Of a stretch of 10,332 nt of DNA, positions 1-6,049 are shown in pieces (position 1 is the stretch's first letter; each line of letters begins with the position of its first letter). Location of the stretch: contig JBEIRY010000062.1 in the NCBI GenBank assembly GCA_040375675.1, positions 1 through 10,332 on the forward strand. Direction: 5' to 3'. The position numbers and the translations under genes are program-made. The notes beneath the pieces were generated by a model. The model ran no database searches. It was not told where the DNA came from and saw only the letters and a program-made list of their open reading frames with translations. This stretch comes from CAIUSP01 sp040375675 (GTDB taxonomy: Bacteria > Actinomycetota > Thermoleophilia > Solirubrobacterales > 70-9).

Positions 1-330
1 AACCCGTTCTTCACGACCGACACGGCCGCCGCACTTCGCGCCCTCGAGATTCGAGCCGAGGCGATACTGATGGCGAAGAACGGGGTGGAGGGCGTGTACG
101 ACGATGACCCACGCACCAATCCTGACGCCAAGATGCTCCCAGAGGTCGGCTTTCTCGAGGCAATAGAGAAGGGTTTGAAGGTAATGGATTCGACCGCGCT
201 GTCGCTTTGCATGGACAACGATCTGCCGATCTACGTCTTCAACATGGCAGAGCCGGGCAACGTGAGTAGGATCGTCAGCGGAGAACGCGTGGGAACGATC
301 GTTTCCCGGGACCCAGAGAGAGGTGAGTAG
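1..330 (+). CDS. pyrH: UMP kinase (uridylate kinase), C-terminal part, cut by the left edge
   Basis: UMP kinase phosphorylates UMP to UDP with ATP in the cytoplasm, in pyrimidine nucleotide synthesis. Only the last 109 codons are present; reading frame 1 is open from base 1 to the TAG at 328-330. The fragment opens with NPFFTTDTAAALRA, the conserved nucleotide-binding segment of bacterial PyrH (amino acid kinase family). It continues with MAKNGVEGVYDDDPR, the family's segment near the phosphate acceptor site, and ends with the usual core (near VMDSTALSLCMDN) and a short variable tail. The family is about 240 residues, so roughly the first 130 lie outside the window. The first internal ATG at 70 is not the real start. 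frr follows after two bases, so the genes are almost certainly cotranscribed; this pyrH-frr pairing is widespread in bacteria. Confidence 0.96.
   Translation, partial: NPFFTTDTAAALRALEIRAEAILMAKNGVEGVYDDDPRTNPDAKMLPEVGFLEAIEKGLKVMDSTALSLCMDNDLPIYVFNMAEPGNVSRIVSGERVGTIVSRDPERGE
316..322 (+). promoter_or_regulatory. Shine-Dalgarno sequence for frr
   Basis: The purine-rich AGAGAGG lies inside the last codons of pyrH, about ten bases before the frr ATG at 333. This supports translation of frr by reinitiation or an ordinary ribosome binding site on the pyrH-frr transcript. It contrasts with the later genes in the window, whose starts have -10-like boxes instead. Confidence 0.55.
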
Positions 331-332
331 TT

Positions 333-899
333 ATGACCGATTCGATAGACGGGCTTCTTGCCAACGCAGAAGAGCGAATGGCCAAAGCAGTCGAGTCCTG
401 CAAGGGAGAGTTTGCAACTGTGCGGACCGGACGCGCCTCACCACACCTTTTCGACAGGCTGACGGTCGATTACTACGGCGCCGAAACCCCGCTGAAGCAG
501 CTGGCACAGATTTCTGCGACCGACGCCAAGACAGTCACCGTTACGCCATTCGACAAGGGTTCGATACAGGCGATCGAGAAGGCCGTAATGGAGTCCGACC
601 TTGGACTCAGCCCCGCCAACGACGGCTCCGTGATTCGGATGCAGATCCCCGACCTGACCGAAGAGCGCCGGAAGGAACTGGTCAAAGTACTCCACGGGGT
701 TGCCGAGGACGGACGCGTTGCGATCAGGAACGTTCGTAGGGATGCCAACAGTCACCTGCGAGACCTGGAGAAGGGTGGCGACGCCGGCTCCGATGAAGAG
801 CATCGTGCCGAGGCGGGAATTCAGAAGCTGACCGATGACTCGATCGCGGAGATAGACGAGCTCCTGAAGGCCAAGGAGCAGGAAATCCTCGAGATCTGA
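333..899 (+). CDS. frr: Ribosome recycling factor
   Basis: RRF acts with EF-G to split the post-termination ribosome complex in the cytoplasm. The 188-residue product matches the usual length of about 185. Near residue 30 it has VRTGRASPHLFDRL, the conserved end of the first long helix. Domain II follows (YYGAETPLKQLAQI, then VTPFDKGSIQAIEKAV and SDLGLSPANDGS). Domain I then returns with IPDLTEERRKELVK and VAIRNVRRDAN, both hallmark segments, and the final helix carries the QKLTD motif. The ATG at 333 is chosen because a Shine-Dalgarno sequence precedes it and MTDSIDGLLANAEERM aligns with the normal N-terminus. It lies two bases after pyrH. An overlapping frame at 323-739 and antisense frames here are shadows. 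Confidence 0.97.
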   Translation: MTDSIDGLLANAEERMAKAVESCKGEFATVRTGRASPHLFDRLTVDYYGAETPLKQLAQISATDAKTVTVTPFDKGSIQAIEKAVMESDLGLSPANDGSVIRMQIPDLTEERRKELVKVLHGVAEDGRVAIRNVRRDANSHLRDLEKGGDAGSDEEHRAEAGIQKLTDDSIAEIDELLKAKEQEILEI

Positions 900-923
900 G
901 CCTGGGCGAACCGGTCCGGTCCG

Positions 924-1589
924 ATGCCCGCCAGATATGTAGCCATCATCACCGACGGCAACGGACGTTGGGCCGAATCACGTGGGCTGTCTCCGCTCGA
1001 AGGTCATGAGGCAGGTGCCGATGTAGTCAAGTCGCGGCTCAGAGACGCTGTTGATCTGGGCATCCGGGAGTTGACGGTGTACTCCTTCTCGACCGAGAAC
1101 TGGGCCAGACCGGAGGCCGAAGTCGACGGTTTGATGCAGATGTTCGGCAGGAGGATCGAACAGGAGACGCCCGAGTTGCACGAGGAGGGCGTACGGATGC
1201 GCTTCATCGGTCGCACCGAAGGCGTACCTGATGATCTCGTGAGCGCAATGCGCGAGGCAGAGGAGACGACATCTCGGAACCAGCGAATTACCCTCTTCAT
1301 CGCATTCAACTACGGTGGCCGTGCGGAGATACTCGATGCGGCCCAGTCCTATGAAGGGGGAGGCGAAGAAGCCTTCAGAGAGAATCTCTACGCACCTGAG
1401 ATGAACTATCCGGACCTACTGATCAGAACTAGCGGAGAGATGCGGATCTCCAACTACCTGCTCTGGCAGTGCGCCTATTCGGAGATCGTCTTCCGCGACG
1501 AGATGTGGCCTGACTTCGATCGCGCTGCCTTCGAGGAGTGCCTGGACGAATACGAACAGCGCAATCGACGGTTCGGGGGCCGGTCGTGA
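924..1589 (+). CDS. uppS: Undecaprenyl diphosphate synthase (cis-prenyltransferase)
   Basis: This enzyme adds isopentenyl units in cis to farnesyl diphosphate, giving the C55 carrier used for peptidoglycan and other wall polymers; it acts at the membrane face. The 221-residue product has the family hallmarks in order: DGNGRW at residues 11-16 (D11 aligns with the catalytic Asp, E. coli D26), GHEAG, YSFSTENWARP, FNYGGRAEI, the signature IRTSGEMRISNYLLWQ, and AYSEIVF with E187 at the Mg-binding position. It is slightly short because the protein begins almost at the first motif (MPARYVAII). The residue before DGNGRW is Thr, where Met is common. The frr stop lies in the same frame 24 bases upstream with no alternative start between, so ATG 924 is the only sensible start. 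No clear Shine-Dalgarno is visible, so translation may be coupled to frr. The length of the main chain product is inferred from the family. Confidence 0.95.
   Translation: MPARYVAIITDGNGRWAESRGLSPLEGHEAGADVVKSRLRDAVDLGIRELTVYSFSTENWARPEAEVDGLMQMFGRRIEQETPELHEEGVRMRFIGRTEGVPDDLVSAMREAEETTSRNQRITLFIAFNYGGRAEILDAAQSYEGGGEEAFRENLYAPEMNYPDLLIRTSGEMRISNYLLWQCAYSEIVFRDEMWPDFDRAAFEECLDEYEQRNRRFGGRS
1575..1579 (+). promoter_or_regulatory. Shine-Dalgarno-like G-run deciding the cdsA start
   Basis: GGGGG inside the uppS 3' end lies six bases before the GTG at 1586. That GTG overlaps the uppS TGA as GTGA, a typical translational coupling arrangement. This supports GTG 1586 over the in-frame ATG at 1538, which lies well inside uppS. 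Confidence 0.45.
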
Positions 1590-2542
1590 AAGACGACCTC
1601 GATCCGCCTTCGTTTCAGTTCGGTGTCCCGAAACACCAAGAAGAAGCTGAATCTCCCGAGCCAGTATCCAGCGAGGGCGAGCCTTCTTCGGGCTCAGATG
1701 TGTCCCCGCGCAACGCCCAGTCACCGCAGGGACCGTTTGGTGCCTTTCGCTCTGAGACGGTAAAGCGGATTGCATGGGCAGTGCCTTTGGCGATATTTGC
1801 GATCTTTCTCATCGTCGTAGGTGGCGAGACCTTTGCCCTTCTGATGGCTGTCTTCGGCGTTCTTGGTCTTCGCGAGCTGTTCAGGATGGCCTCTAACCTG
1901 CGTCCGCTCGAATGGCCTGCCTATATCTGCCTGGTGGCGATGGTCGTGACCGCTCTCTACTCGGGTGCATCAGGGGTCCTGATCGCATTCGTTGCGGTCC
2001 TGCCACTGTGCTTTGCCGCTGCCGCAATGCGCAGCGACCGCACGGACATCACGGCCTCTATTGCTCTTTGCGTGCTTGGCCTCGCCTGGATGGGCATGGC
2101 CTTCGCTCACGCCGTTCTATTGCGCGAGATTCCCGACCACGGCGCGGCCCTGCTCTTTGACGTCCTCATTGCCACCTTCCTGGCCGACACGCTCGGGTAT
2201 GCCGGAGGAAGGCTGTTCGGCTCGAAGAAACTCGCACCCGGCATCTCGCCGAATAAGACCGTCGAAGGGCTTATCGCAGGCTTCGTCGGGGGCACACTAG
2301 GTTTCTGGCTGGCGGGCCTCTATCAGGACTGGCTGCCGGGCCTGGACGCCCTGGCGATGGGCGCGGTGATCGCTCTGATAGCGCCGGTTGGAGATCTCTT
2401 CGCCTCGCTTCTCAAGCGTGATCTCGCGACCAAGGACACCGGGAGTATCTTCGGGCCGCACGGGGGAATTCTCGACCGCCTCGATGCCGTCCTGTTTACG
2501 GTTATCGCCGGCTACTACCTGGCGAGACTTTTCGGCTTCTAG
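1586..2542 (+). CDS. cdsA: Phosphatidate cytidylyltransferase (CDP-diglyceride synthase)
   Basis: CdsA converts phosphatidic acid and CTP to CDP-diacylglycerol, the precursor of anionic phospholipids, in the cytoplasmic membrane. From GTG 1586 the product is 318 residues. The first ~58 residues are hydrophilic, rich in Ser, Pro and Glu and probably disordered. A run of hydrophobic segments follows, starting near VPLAIFAIFLIVVGG. The family signature lies at residues 274-300: S-LLKR, then KD, then FGPHGG, then DRLD, all key positions intact. The preceding ATFLADTLGYAGGRLFGSKKL and SPNKTVEG segments are also typical. An in-frame ATG at 1538 would give 334 residues but would overlap uppS by 52 bases; the GTGA overlap and G-run favour 1586. 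It follows uppS in the usual order and probably shares its transcript. Confidence 0.94.
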   Translation: MKDDLDPPSFQFGVPKHQEEAESPEPVSSEGEPSSGSDVSPRNAQSPQGPFGAFRSETVKRIAWAVPLAIFAIFLIVVGGETFALLMAVFGVLGLRELFRMASNLRPLEWPAYICLVAMVVTALYSGASGVLIAFVAVLPLCFAAAAMRSDRTDITASIALCVLGLAWMGMAFAHAVLLREIPDHGAALLFDVLIATFLADTLGYAGGRLFGSKKLAPGISPNKTVEGLIAGFVGGTLGFWLAGLYQDWLPGLDALAMGAVIALIAPVGDLFASLLKRDLATKDTGSIFGPHGGILDRLDAVLFTVIAGYYLARLFGF

Positions 2543-2568
2543 CACCAAAGCCCGCCGCAAGCGGTGCC

Positions 2569-2574
2569 TAAACT
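2569..2574 (+). promoter_or_regulatory. Candidate -10 box of a dxr promoter, possibly leaderless
   Basis: TAAACT fits the bacterial -10 pattern TANNNT and ends seven bases before the dxr ATG at 2582, so transcription would begin at or next to the start codon. No good -35 match is visible 16-18 bases upstream. A GAGG at 2575-2578 lies in the gap but is only three bases from the ATG, too close for a standard Shine-Dalgarno. A 5-bp dyad (GCACC 2542-2546, GGTGC 2563-2567) lies just upstream. The box would allow dxr-rseP to be transcribed separately from the genes before it. Confidence 0.45.
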
Positions 2575-2581
2575 GAGGTCA

Positions 2582-3730
2582 ATGAAGAAGATCGTCATCT
2601 GCGGGTCGACCGGAAGCATTGGCACACAGGCCCTCGAGATAGTTGCCGCAGACCCCTCGATCCAGGTTGTTGGTTTGAGCGCTGCAGGCAACTGGGAGAA
2701 GTGCCTGGAACAGGCACGCGAGCACGGCGCCCCTACTGTCGTGCTCAACCAGGAGGCGGCCGCCGAAAGCGCGCGGGCCAACTGGTCGGGCACGGTTTTG
2801 CACGGCCAGGCCGGGATCGAGCGAATGATCTGTGAGAGCGGGGCGGACCTGGTCTTGAACGCGATCGTGGGGGCTGGCGGCCTCGGTGCCACGATCGTCT
2901 CGCTGGGCGAGGGGATCGATCTCGCCCTTGCAAACAAGGAATCTCTCGTGATCGGTGGCAGCTTGGTGATGGCGCTGGCAGAGGCCAAGGGTGCCCGAAT
3001 AATCCCGGTCGACTCAGAGCATTCAGCGATAGCGCAGCTACTCGATAGCGCTGGTCCGGGTTCGACCGAAAGGGTCACCCTGACCGCATCAGGGGGGCCG
3101 TTCAGGGGTCGCTCAGACCTTTCGGGTATCACCCGTGACGAAGCCCTGGCTCACCCCACATGGTCGATGGGAGGGAAGATCTCGATCGACTCCGCAACGA
3201 TGATGAACAAAGGGCTCGAGATGATCGAGGCACACCACCTGTTCAGCCTCGCGTACGACAGACTCGCAGTAGTGGTGCACCCCCAGTCGATCGTTCACGC
3301 TCTCGTGGCGATGAACGACGGTGCCACCCTGGCGCACCTCGGCTATCCGGACATGCGCGTACCCATCTCATATGCAATCCATTACCCCGAGCGGGCCGAT
3401 GTCCCGGTGCCAACCCTCGATCTGGCTGTCGCAGGTGAGTTGACCTTCGAAGAGCCTGACCTCGAGACATTTGGCTGTCTGCAACTGGCAATCGAGGCCG
3501 GGCGCGAGGGAGGCACTGCTCCGTGCATCCTCAATGCCGCCAACGAGGTCGCGGTTGCTGCATTTCTCGAGGACCGGATCGAATTCCAGCGCATAGCTGA
3601 AGTAGTCGAAACGACGCTTTCCGAGATGCCCAGAAGTGGCGAAGTTACGCACTTCACAGAGGTGCTCGAATGCGATGCCGAAGCAAGGACTTACGCTGAG
3701 GAAGTCATCGCTCGCGAGGTCGCTGCATGA
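2582..3730 (+). CDS. dxr: 1-deoxy-D-xylulose 5-phosphate reductoisomerase
   Basis: DXR makes 2-C-methyl-D-erythritol 4-phosphate from DXP with NADPH, the committed step of the MEP isoprenoid pathway, in the cytoplasm. The 382-residue product starts MKKIVICGSTGSIG, the NADPH-binding Rossmann motif. It then has VGAGGLGATI and LALANKESLV. PVDSEHSAI places the metal ligands at D144 and E146. SGGPFRG follows, then the substrate-binding HPTWSMGGKISIDSATMMNK with W194, M196, N209 and K210, and E213 as the third metal ligand. VHPQSIVHALV and YPDMRVPISYA complete the pattern. An in-frame GTG at 2564 would add six residues (start codon, PKLRS), but ATG 2582 gives the canonical N-terminus. The stop overlaps the rseP start (ATGA), so the two are translationally coupled. 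All catalytic positions I can recognise are present. Confidence 0.97.
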   Translation: MKKIVICGSTGSIGTQALEIVAADPSIQVVGLSAAGNWEKCLEQAREHGAPTVVLNQEAAAESARANWSGTVLHGQAGIERMICESGADLVLNAIVGAGGLGATIVSLGEGIDLALANKESLVIGGSLVMALAEAKGARIIPVDSEHSAIAQLLDSAGPGSTERVTLTASGGPFRGRSDLSGITRDEALAHPTWSMGGKISIDSATMMNKGLEMIEAHHLFSLAYDRLAVVVHPQSIVHALVAMNDGATLAHLGYPDMRVPISYAIHYPERADVPVPTLDLAVAGELTFEEPDLETFGCLQLAIEAGREGGTAPCILNAANEVAVAAFLEDRIEFQRIAEVVETTLSEMPRSGEVTHFTEVLECDAEARTYAEEVIAREVAA

Positions 3731-4833
3731 GTTGGATCCTGGCATTCGTAGGTTTTGCTGCGCTTGTGATTCTCCACGAGCTCGGGCACTTTCTGGCCGC
3801 GAAGGCAACGGGCATGCGGGTGGAGAGGTTCTTCCTTTTCTTCCCGCCCAAGCTCTTCAGCTTCAAGAGGGGGGAAACCGAGTACGGAGTGGGCGCGATC
3901 CCTGCCGGAGGGTTCGTGAAGATCACCGGGATGAATCCGGATGAGGTCCTGCCGCCGGAAATTGCCCATCGTGGCTACTACCACCAGCCGGTCTGGAAGC
4001 GGATAGTGGTGATTGCGGCGGGACCGGCGATGAACGTGCTGGTGGCGTTCCTGATCCTCTTCGTACTGGCCTTCGGTGTGAAGGAAGCAGAGGGAACCAG
4101 CCTAAAGGTGGGGAGCGTGCAGCCTGGTAGCCCTGCCGTCGGCCAACTTCAAACCGGTGATCAGATACTCACGGTCGATGGAAGCCCCGGGAAGGGGAAT
4201 GATTTCGAGGCGAGAGCCGAAGACCTGAGGTCACGGATACAGAGCCACTCGTGCCCAGGTGAGCCGGTGGATGGCTGCACAGCACGGATTCCGGTGAGGA
4301 TGAAGATCGCTCGTGACGGCAGCACCGAAGTGCTGCAGATCCGACCAAGGTACGACGCCGCAAGTGACCGAAATCTGATCGGATTCAGTTTTGAGCCCGG
4401 ACGGGTGGTTCCGGCTGACCCGACCATCCCCGAGGCGGCGGCGCGCTCGGTCGAGTTCATGGGAAGGGTTACCGGCGCCACACTGACCGCTATCTCTCGT
4501 CTGTTCGATGCCGAGCAACGAAAGCAGATCTCAGGTGTGGTGGGTAGCTACGAGGTAACCCGACAGGCGATCGAGTTCGACGCCCGCACTGCGTTCACCC
4601 TGCTTGCCGTGATCAGTCTTTCGCTTGCAATCATCAACCTCTTTCCTTTCCTGCCGCTCGATGGCGGCCACATCTTCTGGAGCCTGGTCGAGAAGGTCAG
4701 AGGGAAGCCCGTCCCATACCGGGTGATGGAGAGGGCAGGTGTGGTCGGCTTTGCCCTGGTGCTGGTCTTGTTCGTGATCGGCCTGACCAATGACATAGGC
4801 CGGCTGACTGGCGAAGGTTTCAGTCTTCGCTGA
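3727..4833 (+). CDS. rseP: RseP/Rip1-like site-2 intramembrane zinc protease (M50)
   Basis: Site-2 proteases cut transmembrane substrates such as anti-sigma factors within the membrane. The 368-residue product has HELGH at residues 17-21 (zinc ligands H17 and H21, catalytic E18) in the first hydrophobic helix. It also has the GAIPAGGFVKITGM loop, the GPAMN motif in the second membrane segment, one PDZ-like domain (about residues 118-205), and FLPLDGGH with D312 as the third zinc ligand. A last membrane helix lies near residues 335-353. The PDZ region contains two cysteines, C176 and C184, in a hydrophilic loop that may face the outside. The ATG at 3727 overlaps the dxr stop. The dxr-rseP pair is common in bacteria. 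The substrate here is unknown, and no sigma or anti-sigma gene is in the window. The 3' end overlaps the convergent MFS gene by 14 bases. Confidence 0.95.
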   Translation: MSWILAFVGFAALVILHELGHFLAAKATGMRVERFFLFFPPKLFSFKRGETEYGVGAIPAGGFVKITGMNPDEVLPPEIAHRGYYHQPVWKRIVVIAAGPAMNVLVAFLILFVLAFGVKEAEGTSLKVGSVQPGSPAVGQLQTGDQILTVDGSPGKGNDFEARAEDLRSRIQSHSCPGEPVDGCTARIPVRMKIARDGSTEVLQIRPRYDAASDRNLIGFSFEPGRVVPADPTIPEAAARSVEFMGRVTGATLTAISRLFDAEQRKQISGVVGSYEVTRQAIEFDARTAFTLLAVISLSLAIINLFPFLPLDGGHIFWSLVEKVRGKPVPYRVMERAGVVGFALVLVLFVIGLTNDIGRLTGEGFSLR

Positions 4834-5971
4834 GCCCGCGTGCGCCGATCGGCCTGCGGCCGGCCATGAAGAGCACCGCTGACGCACCACAGACGAGGAC
4901 CAAGAGCCCGTAGGCATATCCCCTACCAGCCGCCTCTGCAAGTCCACCTGCGGCGAGAGAACCAATCGCCGCCCCGCCAGCCCAGGCGAGGTTCGTCAGG
5001 GCCCCGGTTATTCCCTGATCCAGCCCAAGGCGGTCGCAGATGTCTGCAACCAGGGCCATAGCCGGTGTCCAGAAGAGTTGAAGGGCGAGGAACACGAGAG
5101 TCACGCCGACCGCAGCCGTAGGTATCGAGTTGGCCAGACCAAGAGCCAGCACCAGAAACGTGGTGGCGATCAGACCAATCCGCAGTGGGAAGAGCCGGCC
5201 CCGCCTATCCGAGATTCGACCGATGAATGGGCCGACGATGGCCTCGACGATCGCCGAGCCGGTGAATATCGCGCCGATGACCAGTGCACTTGCTCCGAAC
5301 TCATCCAACTCGAGCGGAAGCACTACCTCCAGACACCCGGCGAGGATCGCCGGCAGTGTCACCAGCCAGACCGCAAACCAGAGGGGACCCCGTCCCTTGC
5401 CGAGCACCTCTCGCAGCCTGGTCCCAACTGGGGTTGGGGCCGGCACCAGAGTGCTCCATGCTCCAATCAGCAGCCCTATCGCAGCCACAACCGCAAAGGT
5501 GATGCCAATGCCAATCTCTGAGGCCAAAGCCCCTACCGCTGGCCCGACGATGATGCCGATCACTGCCGCAGCTACAACGCCGCCAATCGCTTCCCCGCGG
5601 CGCTTCCGGCCGGCATCGGCCGAGATCCAGGAGATACCCGCGGTCCAGGCGAGCGCGCCACCGATCCCCTGGACAAACCGCGCTCCGATGAGAACCTCGA
5701 CGTTTCCCGCGAAGCCGAAGAGCAGGCATGACCCCGAAAGGAGCAGGAGGCCTGAGACCAGAGTCGCCTTGATGCCGAATCGGTTGACCAGACTGCTGGA
5801 GGGCAAGGCGGCGAGCAGGTTCGCGACCGCATATGAGCCCACGAGGATCCCTGCCATGCCGTCGGATAGCGAGAACCTCGATGCGTACTCAGGCAGCAGG
5901 GGCGCAATCGCCGAGTAGAACAGGGTGTCGAGAAAAATCACCGCTGCGACTATCCAGAAGGGTTTTCGCAT
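4820..5971 (-). CDS. Major facilitator superfamily transporter, drug/sugar efflux type
   Basis: This 383-residue polytopic membrane protein has about 12 predicted hydrophobic segments. Helix 1 carries an acidic residue (D15 in VIFLDTLFYS). The loop after helix 2 has a degenerate motif A (LVNRFGIKATL, residues 61-71). Motif B is clear (GARFVQGIGGA, R98), motif C-like GIIVGPAVGA lies at 139-148, and the second half repeats motif A well (GRISDRRGRL, 251-260). Motif C points to proton-driven efflux of the DHA1 type, but the substrate cannot be read from sequence. It is on the opposite strand to everything else here, converges on rseP with a 14-base overlap, and diverges from the acyl-CoA ligase across 78 bases. 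The ATG at 5971 is supported by a TAGGAT box six bases upstream. No regulator gene is adjacent. Confidence 0.9.
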   Translation of the reverse strand: MRKPFWIVAAVIFLDTLFYSAIAPLLPEYASRFSLSDGMAGILVGSYAVANLLAALPSSSLVNRFGIKATLVSGLLLLSGSCLLFGFAGNVEVLIGARFVQGIGGALAWTAGISWISADAGRKRRGEAIGGVVAAAVIGIIVGPAVGALASEIGIGITFAVVAAIGLLIGAWSTLVPAPTPVGTRLREVLGKGRGPLWFAVWLVTLPAILAGCLEVVLPLELDEFGASALVIGAIFTGSAIVEAIVGPFIGRISDRRGRLFPLRIGLIATTFLVLALGLANSIPTAAVGVTLVFLALQLFWTPAMALVADICDRLGLDQGITGALTNLAWAGGAAIGSLAAGGLAEAAGRGYAYGLLVLVCGASAVLFMAGRRPIGARGLSED

Positions 5972-5977
5972 CAGACA

Positions 5978-5983
5978 ATCCTA
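5978..5983 (-). promoter_or_regulatory. Candidate -10 box of the MFS gene, possibly leaderless
   Basis: On the minus strand TAGGAT (pattern TANNNT) is followed by TGTCTG and then the ATG at 5971, a six-base gap that would put the transcript start at the start codon. There is no Shine-Dalgarno. The stretch that would be the -10/-35 spacer holds the inverted repeat at 5985-5999. The -35 position is a poor match. Confidence 0.45.
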
Positions 5984-5984
5984 G

Positions 5985-5999
5985 GCTCTGGGCCAGAGC
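5985..5999. promoter_or_regulatory. Perfect 15-bp inverted repeat, candidate operator
   Basis: GCTCTGGGCCAGAGC has two 7-base arms around one central base. It lies in the only divergent intergenic region of the window, one base from the MFS -10 box and inside the space expected between that gene's -10 and -35. From the acyl-CoA ligase side it sits about 30 bases upstream of its candidate -10. A repressor bound here would block MFS transcription and could affect the ligase gene. The protein that would bind is not identifiable. Confidence 0.4.
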
Positions 6000-6030
6000 A
6001 TGAGCCTCCCCTGACAAACTGCCGCTGCGC

Positions 6031-6036
6031 TACCCT
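6031..6036 (+). promoter_or_regulatory. Weak candidate -10 box of the acyl-CoA ligase gene
   Basis: TACCCT fits TANNNT but ends 13 bases before the ATG at 6050, further than in the neighbouring genes, giving a leader of roughly six bases. CTGACA at 6011-6016 resembles a -35 hexamer, but the spacer is only 14 bases. GGAGAG directly abuts the ATG, too close for a normal Shine-Dalgarno. The region must hold a promoter because the upstream gene runs the other way. Confidence 0.3.
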
Positions 6037-6049
6037 GCTGCGCGGAGAG

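Noticed and set aside
323..739. A 138-codon plus-strand frame overlapping frr
   Set aside because: Arg-rich, no domain, and out of frame with the clear ribosome recycling factor.
2542..2567. A small dyad (GCACC/GGTGC) between cdsA and dxr, as a terminator
   Set aside because: The arms are only five bases with a 16-base loop and no T-run; it competes with an inner CCGC/GCGG pairing that has too small a loop.
4844..4861. Palindromic GCCGATCGGC and the adjacent GGCC-TGC-GGCC just after the rseP stop, as a terminator
   Set aside because: It lies within the MFS coding sequence, has no T-run on either strand, and such short GC palindromes are common in high-GC coding DNA.
5130..5918. A 262-codon plus-strand open frame opposite the MFS gene
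   Set aside because: Low-complexity Pro/Ser/Thr/Arg-rich translation with no domain; the minus strand encodes a clear MFS protein with motifs A, B and C.
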